Shown piece after piece: positions 5,894 through 10,353 of a stretch of 10,353 nt of DNA. A model generated the notes under the pieces. The model did no database searches and was not told the DNA's origin. It saw only the letters and a program-made list of their open reading frames with translations. Position numbers and translations under genes: made by a program. Positions within the stretch are counted from its first letter, which is position 1, and every line of letters starts with the position of its first letter. Source of the DNA: Clostridium sp. UBA2485 (GTDB lineage Bacteria > Bacillota > Clostridia > Clostridiales > Clostridiaceae). The stretch is taken from positions 1-10,353 of the forward strand of contig NZ_DDOV01000084.1 of NCBI RefSeq assembly GCF_002341865.1, in the 5' to 3' direction.

Positions 5894-5969
5894 AGGGGTA
5901 TGGCTCAATTGGTAGAGTAGTGGTCTCCAAAACCATTGGTTGCGGGTTCGAGTCCTGCTGCCCCTGCCA
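5894..5969 (+). tRNA. tRNA-Trp (anticodon CCA)
   Basis: A complete cloverleaf can be drawn. The acceptor AGGGGTA (5894-5900) pairs with TGCCCCT (5959-5965). The D-arm is GCTC/GAGT with AATTGGTA. The anticodon stem GTGGT/ACCAT holds the loop CTCCAAA, giving anticodon CCA. The T-arm is GCGGG-TTCGAGT-CCTGC. Discriminator G is followed by an encoded CCA end at 5967-5969. It is a single-gene unit with its own promoter and terminator. Confidence 0.97.
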
Positions 5970-6008
5970 AGAACTCAGTAAACTTTGTTTTACTGAGTTC
6001 TTTTATTT
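5970..6008 (+). terminator. Terminator of tRNA-Trp
   Basis: GAACTCAGTAAA (5971-5982) pairs perfectly with TTTACTGAGTTC (5989-6000) around the six-base loop CTTTGT. TTTTATTTT follows. It begins at the first base after the tRNA CCA end. Confidence 0.95.
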
Positions 6009-6155
6009 TATTAGAAAATCAATATAAGCTGTTTAATTTCAGAGCCGGTATATTTTTATATAGATTATTGTTTATAATAGAGCAAATATTTTTAAAGTTC
6101 AATATTAATTATTGTTTCATTAATATATGACAGCATAAGACAATAATCCCGAATA

Positions 6156-6184
6156 TTCTTTTTATTTCAAATTCATGTTATAAT
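6156..6184 (+). promoter_or_regulatory. Probable promoter of the SSAT-like acetyltransferase gene
   Basis: An extended -10 TGTTATAAT (6176-6184) has a weak TTCTTT (6156-6161) at 17-base spacing. The start would be near 6190, giving a leader of about 60 bases. The preceding 6009-6155 is AT-rich with no supported gene. Confidence 0.5.
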
Positions 6185-6250
6185 CATTTATGTACAATCT
6201 ATAATTTAATATATTTATAAAGATTATACTTAATTATTAGGAGGTAAAGT

Positions 6251-6763
6251 ATGAGTACTTTAATTAATACTAAAGTAAAAGATTTTAATTTAAGATTTGC
6301 GGAAGAGAAAGATATTCCTTTAGTTCTAGAGTTCATTAAGGAATTGGCAGATTATGAGAAATTATTACATGAGGTTGTTGCTACAGAAGAAATTTTAAAA
6401 GAATCATTATTTGAACGTAAGGTAGCAGAAGTTGTAATTGGAGAATATGAAGGTAAACCAGTAGGTTTTGCATTGTTTTTTCACAATTTTTCAACATTTT
6501 TGGGACGACCAGGTATTTATTTAGAAGATTTATATGTAAAGCCAGAAATGAGAGGAAAAGGATTTGGAAAAATACTACTTTCATTTTTAGCTAAGCTTGC
6601 TGTAGATAGAAATTGTGGTAGACTTGACTGGTGGTGTCTTGACTGGAATGAGCCGTCAATTAAGTTTTATAAACAGATAGGAGCAGTTCCTATGGATGAA
6701 TGGACTGTTTATAGAGTGCATAACGAAGCATTGTCTAATTTGGCAGAAAATTTTAATAATTAA
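6251..6763 (+). CDS. GNAT acetyltransferase, diamine/spermidine (SSAT-like) type
   Basis: A 170-residue GNAT enzyme that transfers acetyl from acetyl-CoA to an amine. The sequence resembles the spermidine/spermine or thialysine N-acetyltransferase branch rather than a generic GNAT. It has ELADYEKL near 31-38, then YLEDLYVKPEMRGKGFGKIL (90-109), with the acetyl-CoA loop R101-G-K-G104-F-G106. WNEPSIKFYKQIGA (132-145) follows. E92 and Y140 correspond to the glutamate and tyrosine implicated in SSAT catalysis. A polyamine, thialysine or related amine substrate is an inference. The start is supported by AGGAGGT at 6239-6245. The gene stands alone, convergent with the next GNAT, and a hairpin at 6786-6806 follows its stop. 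Confidence 0.85.
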   Translation: MSTLINTKVKDFNLRFAEEKDIPLVLEFIKELADYEKLLHEVVATEEILKESLFERKVAEVVIGEYEGKPVGFALFFHNFSTFLGRPGIYLEDLYVKPEMRGKGFGKILLSFLAKLAVDRNCGRLDWWCLDWNEPSIKFYKQIGAVPMDEWTVYRVHNEALSNLAENFNN

Positions 6764-6785
6764 AAACAATAAGACGTAAATTAAA

Positions 6786-6806
6786 GGGGTTATTTTTAAT
6801 AACCCC
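6786..6806. terminator. Hairpin between convergent genes, possible weak terminator
   Basis: GGGGTTATT (6786-6794) pairs perfectly with AATAACCCC (6798-6806) around TTT. There is no proper T-run on either strand (AATTAT on plus, TTTAATTT on minus), so termination in either direction is uncertain. Confidence 0.5.
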
Positions 6807-6822
6807 AATTATCATAACTATA

Positions 6823-6866
6823 TTGATATCTCTATAAAATAATTAAACTTTTTACAGAGATATCAA
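6823..6866. repeat. Long palindrome downstream of the minus-strand GNAT
   Basis: Positions 6823-6833 pair perfectly with 6856-6866 (TTGATATCTCT and its complement). After one mismatch, 6835-6839 pair with 6850-6854, leaving a ten-base AT loop. It begins 12 bases past the stop of the minus-strand GNAT. It lacks a T-run, so it may block 3' exonucleases or act as a weak bidirectional terminator. Confidence 0.5.
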
Positions 6867-6877
6867 TTGTGGATTAA

Positions 6878-7300
6878 TTATTCTGTAAATCCTTTTTCTT
6901 GCATATTCTTTTGATTTAGAAATAATGCCATTCCTGTTTTCATTTTCTTAAAATTCATTTTTTCATAGAATACTTCCTTACCAGGTGAAGCATATAATAT
7001 AAAATTACATTGAGGTAAGTTTTTGGTAATATTATCTATAACTATTCTTCCAATTCCTTTGCCTTGATATTCTGGCAATACAGCAATATCATAAATTGCA
7101 GCTTGATAGACTCCATCGGAAATAGCACGACCAAAACCAACTAAAGTATCATCATCAAAAACAAATACAACTGCATAGCTATTCTCAAAAGCTTTTTTAT
7201 GTATCTCGCCTTGAAAATATGCCATTCCAACTCTTTCTAAAGTTTCAGATACGTAATTCCAATCTATATTTAAGCAGTCATATTGAATTCTAAAATCCAT
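6878..7300 (-). CDS. GNAT-family N-acetyltransferase
   Basis: A 140-residue single-domain GNAT protein. The acetyl-CoA-binding stretch is canonical: IYDIAVLPEYQGKGIGRIVI (69-88), with Q79-G-K-G82-I-G84. The usual late motif FYEKMNFKKM (111-120) contains the tyrosine that often acts as general acid. The N-terminal strand VVFVFDDDTLVGFGRAISDG is also typical. The substrate cannot be told from sequence, and I give no gene symbol. ATG 7300 has AGGAGGA seven bases upstream, so the start is firm. It is convergent with the SSAT-like gene; the two share no motifs beyond the fold, so this is not a recent duplication. No clear promoter was found upstream, where 7301-7480 is AT-rich and holds nothing recognised. 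Confidence 0.85.
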   Translation of the reverse strand: MDFRIQYDCLNIDWNYVSETLERVGMAYFQGEIHKKAFENSYAVVFVFDDDTLVGFGRAISDGVYQAAIYDIAVLPEYQGKGIGRIVIDNITKNLPQCNFILYASPGKEVFYEKMNFKKMKTGMALFLNQKNMQEKGFTE

Positions 7301-7508
7301 AAGATTCCTCCTAATTTTAAATATTTTCTTAAATATTTAAATGTCTCTTCTTAAATTTATAGTTTGTATTTAGATATATATTTTAAATTATTATAGTACA
7401 TATGAAAATACAAAATACATTATAAGTAATGAATAGAATATGGCAAGTAAATTGAAAAGAGAGTTAATCAATGGAAATCTGCAAATAGAAAATTGAGATT
7501 AAAATTAG

Positions 7509-7618
7509 TTTTTCCACCTCAGGGGTTTAACTTATAATATAACTGCGGGCTAGATTTTTGTAGTTATTTTAAAGTTAATTAAGACTTATAATTTTCATAT
7601 AGGCCCCAGGGGTGAAAA
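7509..7618. repeat. Palindromic element, unassigned
   Basis: The left arm (7510-7525, TTTTCCACCTCAGGGG) pairs with the right arm (7604-7618, CCCCAGGGGTGAAAA), with one bulge, one mismatch and one G-T pair. The interior is AT-rich and holds ACTTATAAT twice in direct orientation (7530-7538 and 7584-7592), plus the small repeat TAACT...AGTTA. There is no T-run at either end, so it is not a terminator. It could be a degenerate MITE-like remnant. The arms are much richer in GC than the surrounding gap. Confidence 0.4.
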
Positions 7619-7623
7619 GTTCG

Positions 7624-7650
7624 CAATTGTCTATTGTCTATTCTCAATTG
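7624..7650. repeat. Short ATTGTCT tandem flanked by CAATTG
   Basis: The heptamer ATTGTCT repeats at 7626-7632 and 7633-7639, then ATTCTC begins at 7640. CAATTG occurs at both ends (7624-7629, 7645-7650). The 10-mer ATTCTCAATT (7640-7649) recurs at 9681-9690 in front of another gene. This is probably a low-complexity intergenic repeat. Confidence 0.35.
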
Positions 7651-7656
7651 TATAAG

Positions 7657-8580
7657 CTATTTTTGATTTCTATCTAAAAATTCTAATATATCACCATAGA
7701 CTTCTTCTTTATTAACTTCATTTAATATCTCATGTCTTGCATTATCATAAAGTTTCATGGCTACTTTCTTAATGCCTACATCTTTTAGACTATTTTGAAG
7801 CCTTTTAACACCTTGTCCCATTAATCCTACAGGATCTTTTTTACCTGCTACTAATAATATAGGTAAATTTGGAGGTATTTTACTTAAATTTTCATGTTTA
7901 TAATTGTTTTTAAGTCCTTTTAACAAATGATAAAAATATGATGTGGAATGTATAGTGCCACACATAGTATCTTCAAGATATTTATCCACTTCCTTAGTAT
8001 CTCTTGTAAGCCAATCAGAATTTGTTCTATTAGGTTTAAATTTACTATTAAAATTTCCGAAACTTAATTTATCCATAAGAGTAGCGGCAGCTTTAGGCCC
8101 TTTTTTCTTCATTTCCATTTTGGCTACCATTGTCCCAAAGGAAAATTTAAGATTTTGTTTTCCGTTACTTCCAGATAAAATTAATGCTTTTAACTCACTG
8201 CCATAAAGTTCACTATATCTTAAAGAAATAAAGGAACCCATGCTGTGACCTAATAAGAATACAGGTAATTTAGGATTTTCTTTTTTTATTATATCTGTTA
8301 ATTCTTTGAGATTGTCTACCATAAGATGAAATACATCACCTTCACCCATGTATCCAAGTTCATTAGGACTTGTTTTACCATGACCTCTATGGTCATCAGC
8401 GTAAACAATATACCCGTTTTCGTTTAGAAATCTTGCAAAATCATCATATCTTCCTGCATGTTCAGCCATTCCGTGAACTATCTGTACTACTCCTTTTATT
8501 TCTGATTCTTCTGGAATCCATTTATATACATGTATATCTTTTTCAAGTTTATCCTTAAAATAAAAATTGCTTAATGCCAA
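7657..8580 (-). CDS. Alpha/beta hydrolase, monoacylglycerol lipase / lysophospholipase-like
   Basis: A serine hydrolase of the Hydrolase_4 (monoglyceride lipase) group. I prefer the TTG at 8580 (307 residues). The only ribosome binding site, AAAAGGGG at 8590-8597, touches the ATG at 8589 and so cannot serve it, but it is nine bases before this TTG. Numbered from TTG, the motifs are the oxyanion HGMAEHAGRY (36-45), DDHRGHGKT (62-70), the nucleophile elbow GHSMG with S113, D249 in GKKDPVG, and H283 in NARHEIL. The triad is therefore complete. There is no signal peptide, so it is probably cytoplasmic, acting on monoacylglycerols or lysolipids (substrate inferred). It follows the TetR gene with a gap of about 110 bases and is probably co-transcribed and controlled by it. 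Confidence 0.88.
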   Translation of the reverse strand: MALSNFYFKDKLEKDIHVYKWIPEESEIKGVVQIVHGMAEHAGRYDDFARFLNENGYIVYADDHRGHGKTSPNELGYMGEGDVFHLMVDNLKELTDIIKKENPKLPVFLLGHSMGSFISLRYSELYGSELKALILSGSNGKQNLKFSFGTMVAKMEMKKKGPKAAATLMDKLSFGNFNSKFKPNRTNSDWLTRDTKEVDKYLEDTMCGTIHSTSYFYHLLKGLKNNYKHENLSKIPPNLPILLVAGKKDPVGLMGQGVKRLQNSLKDVGIKKVAMKLYDNARHEILNEVNKEEVYGDILEFLDRNQK

Positions 8581-8696
8581 TGTAATCATCCCCTTTTAAT
8601 TTTATGAAAATAATAATTAGAAGATTTTAATATCCCAACTATTATGGAAACCTATCTTCTTATTTGATGGAAAATGTATCACTCATATTTGATTAG

Positions 8697-9269
8697 CTAT
8701 TTTTCTTTATGTACACTATTGTAATTTGCTACAATGAATTTTGTTATTGTTTCTATAGGTATTTCATTAATTTTAAGGATATTTTGAATTAAGAAACCAT
8801 CTATTGTAGCAGAAATTAATGAGGCCATTGCATAAAAGCTATTATCATTTTTTTTATATATTTTCTTTAACCCCTTAATTATAGCTTCTTTGCTATAGTT
8901 GTAGTTTTCCTTAAAGTATTCCTCAAGTTTTTTATTTCCCATTAATGCCTCGCTTATAAGGTATATATGGAGTTTCCCTCTAAATTCTTGGGACAAAATA
9001 GATTTGTAAACTGTAGATAAAATTTCTTCAGGTCTATTTTCACCTTCAATATTTTCTATCCAGTGTACAAGTTGATCAGTTAAGGTTTTAAGATGCCTAT
9101 CTGCTATATCATATATAAGTTCATCTTTAGTGGGGTAGTAGTAGTAAAGAGTGCCTTTACTAATTTCACATTCTTTTGATATATCTGAAAGACTGGTATT
9201 TTTAACACCTTTTAATTCAATAATTTTTGTAGCTTTTTCTATGATAATTTCTTTAGTGTCTTTTCCCAT
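8697..9269 (-). CDS. TetR/AcrR-family transcriptional regulator
   Basis: A 190-residue repressor of the TetR type. The N-terminal DNA-binding domain is clear at about 7-53: IIEKATKIIELKGVKNTSLS, then the helix-turn-helix ISKECEISKGTLYYYYPTKD (30-49). The C-terminal 130 residues are all-helical and variable, as usual for a ligand-binding and dimerisation domain; the ligand is unknown. ATG 9269 has AGGAGG at 9276-9281 six bases upstream. Just before that are an imperfect palindrome (9282-9299) and a strong sigma-A promoter, which suggests the protein represses its own transcription. The alpha/beta hydrolase gene lies next downstream on the same strand and may be its regulated partner, perhaps sensing a lipid or membrane-active compound (inference). 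Confidence 0.92.
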   Translation of the reverse strand: MGKDTKEIIIEKATKIIELKGVKNTSLSDISKECEISKGTLYYYYPTKDELIYDIADRHLKTLTDQLVHWIENIEGENRPEEILSTVYKSILSQEFRGKLHIYLISEALMGNKKLEEYFKENYNYSKEAIIKGLKKIYKKNDNSFYAMASLISATIDGFLIQNILKINEIPIETITKFIVANYNSVHKEK

Positions 9270-9281
9270 AAAAAACCTCCT

Positions 9282-9299
9282 ATCGGTCGGCTGGCTGAT
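9282..9299. promoter_or_regulatory. Probable TetR operator (imperfect palindrome)
   Basis: ATCGGTCGG-CTGGCTGAT reads as an 18-bp palindrome in which 12 of 18 positions match their complement; all the differences are transitions. It is GC-rich in an AT-rich region. It lies between the predicted start of transcription (about 9302) and the ribosome binding site of the TetR gene. GGTCGG-type sites are common for TetR proteins, but binding is inferred. Confidence 0.5.
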
Positions 9300-9308
9300 T
9301 GTAAAATG

Positions 9309-9337
9309 ATTTTACTGCTAACTTGGGTAATTGTCAA
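9309..9337 (-). promoter_or_regulatory. Strong sigma-A promoter of the tetR-hydrolase unit
   Basis: On the minus strand a perfect -35 TTGACA (9332-9337) and a -10 TAAAAT (9309-9314) are separated by exactly 17 bases. The -10 overlaps the perfect palindrome GTAAAAT-G-ATTTTAC (9301-9315), a possible second regulatory site. Confidence 0.8.
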
Positions 9338-9606
9338 TAATTTATGATAATGAAGCTAGATATTATAAATATGCAAGAAATAATAAATTTAAGAGCTATT
9401 GCGATAAAAATAAAAAATAAAACTTAAATTAAAGAGTTATAAGCATTATACTTATAATAATCAACTGTAATAGTATTATATAAGCTTTATAATAGTATAA
9501 AGTACCATGAAAGTATTCTGAATATTTGGTAATATATAATAAAGAATACTTTTGTACATATTAATCAAGATTATTAAGAATTTAACTAAAGTATCTTAAA
9601 AAATAA

Positions 9607-9626
9607 TTAGTTAGTATGCTAACCAA
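9607..9626. promoter_or_regulatory. 20-bp palindrome, possible operator
   Basis: TTAGTTAGTA at 9607-9616 and TGCTAACCAA at 9617-9626 are inverted copies matching at 16 of 20 positions. The shape (TAGTTAG...CTAAC) resembles MarR-type operators. It lies about 90 bases upstream of the RimJ/L-like gene. The rest of 9340-9716 is AT-rich, with small inverted repeats (for example TTATAAG at 9437-9443 with 9451-9457) and no gene. Confidence 0.35.
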
Positions 9627-9716
9627 TATAACTATTTTAAATTTATTTAAAAGTTTATTCTTAAAGGAGAAGTCTTTACAATTCTCAATTCTCCATTGAA
9701 TAAGGGAGTGATGTAA

Positions 9717-10319
9717 ATGAACAGTGAACCAGAATATCATATTAGATTAAGAGATAAATGTTTTGAAGAATTTCCTACCTTGGAGACAAAGAGATTTATA
9801 CTTTACAGATATAATGAAATTTTCTTGAAAGATATAGAGGCACTTTTTTCTGATAAAGAAGTGATGAAGTATTCTGGCACAGAGATTATAGATGCTAAAA
9901 AGCAAGCAAATATGTATTTAGAGAAAGTAGAAGTGATGTATAAAAATAAAGAAGGTATTAGGTGGGTTATAGTTGATAAAACAACTAATGAATTTCTTGG
10001 TGATATAGGGCTTTATAATATTGATTTATATTCAAATAATACTGAGATAGGATATACCATTGTTAGACATCATTGGAGAGAAAAAGTTGCCAGTGAATGT
10101 ATAGAAAGGCTCCTTAAATTTGCCTTTAAGGAATTATATATGAATAAGATTATTGCTATGATAGATAGAGACAATTTTCCATCTATAGCCTTAGTAAAAA
10201 AAATAGGTTTTTGTGAAGATGGAGTATTAAGAGAACACTATTATAATTATCAAATGGGTGAATATGGAAATATAAGTGTATATTCTATATTGAGAAAAGA
10301 ATATATGAAACGAAATTAA
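9717..10319 (+). CDS. RimJ/RimL-like GNAT acetyltransferase
   Basis: A 200-residue GNAT protein of the Acetyltransf_3 (RimJ/RimL) group. It has LETKRFILYRY near 22-32 (matching the family's L-x-T-x-R-L start), FLGDIGLYNID (93-103), EIGYTIVRHHW (110-120), then IAMIDRDNFPSIALVKKIGF (146-165) and VLREHYYNYQMGEYGNISVYSILRKEY to the end. The acetyl-CoA loop is unusual: where most members have W-G-K-G-Y-A-T/S-E, this one reads W120-R-E-K-V-A-S-E127, without either glycine. Activity is therefore uncertain, although the rest is well kept. About 15 N-terminal residues precede the usual family start. The ATG has GGGAGTGAT (9704-9712) upstream, and another in-frame ATG (9711) is closed at once by TAA. 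Substrate unknown. The window ends 34 bases after the stop. Confidence 0.87.
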   Translation: MNSEPEYHIRLRDKCFEEFPTLETKRFILYRYNEIFLKDIEALFSDKEVMKYSGTEIIDAKKQANMYLEKVEVMYKNKEGIRWVIVDKTTNEFLGDIGLYNIDLYSNNTEIGYTIVRHHWREKVASECIERLLKFAFKELYMNKIIAMIDRDNFPSIALVKKIGFCEDGVLREHYYNYQMGEYGNISVYSILRKEYMKRN

Positions 10320-10353
10320 AAAATATTGGATTTTCTATAAAAATAAAGACTAT

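Noticed and set aside
5936..6130. Plus-strand open frame starting in the tRNA-Trp gene
   Set aside because: It begins inside the tRNA and runs through its terminator; the translation is low-complexity.
6381..6584. Minus-strand open frame within the SSAT-like gene
   Set aside because: It is antisense to a gene with clear GNAT motifs and has no ribosome binding site.
7509..7618. Terminator of the alpha/beta hydrolase gene
   Set aside because: Neither side of the palindrome is followed by a T-run, and the loop is far too long.
7943..8558. Two plus-strand open frames opposite the alpha/beta hydrolase
   Set aside because: Both are antisense shadows of a gene with a complete catalytic triad.
1..10353. 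CRISPR array or multi-gene defence island
   Set aside because: No regularly spaced direct repeats or cas-like genes were seen; the only RNA-guided component is the IS-borne TnpB.

Overview
The window is AT-rich and looks like a chromosome segment of a Clostridium-type Firmicute. The signs are A/T-biased codon use, strong AGGAGG-type ribosome binding sites, an FMN riboswitch in front of ribU, a tsaE-tsaB-rimI cluster, and a CCA-encoded tRNA-Trp. Genus is an inference from style and protein resemblance; no search was run.

Layout. Positions 1-420 are the right end of an IS200/IS605-type element: the C-terminus of TnpB, its omega-RNA scaffold and the right-end hairpin. The element abuts, and apparently interrupts, a small minus-strand membrane-protein ORF (389-514) that has an excellent ribosome binding site. 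Positions 678-1542 form a riboflavin uptake unit: sigma-A promoter, FMN riboswitch, terminator, ribU and a second terminator. Positions 1653-3293 (minus) hold the tsaE-tsaB-rimI operon (t6A tRNA modification and ribosomal protein acetylation), with overlapping genes and a terminator. Positions 3342-4698 (minus) hold a tandem HD / HD-GYP protein with its own terminator. Positions 4917-5578 (plus) hold a CBS-CBS-ACT protein, followed by a long, well-paired hairpin element (5612-5754) that I cannot assign to a known RNA class. A monocistronic tRNA-Trp with promoter and terminator follows (5853-6008). Two convergent GNAT acetyltransferases come next: an SSAT-like one (6251-6763, plus) and a generic one (6878-7300, minus). 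A gap of about 350 bp carries a palindromic element. Then come an alpha/beta hydrolase and its upstream TetR regulator (7657-9269, minus), with a clear promoter/operator region, and finally a RimJ/RimL-like GNAT (9717-10319, plus).

How it works together. Most of the window is housekeeping (riboflavin import, t6A/RimI, tRNA-Trp) mixed with small accessory regulators and acetyltransferases; four separate GNAT genes lie within about 9 kb. There is no multi-gene defence or biosynthetic system. The less ordinary material is non-coding or small: the unassigned hairpin element at 5612-5754, the TnpB omega-RNA whose adjoining guide comes from the interrupted small ORF, the short membrane ORF itself, and several orphan palindromes in promoter regions. 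All folds were read by eye as base-pairing; no folding program or database was used.
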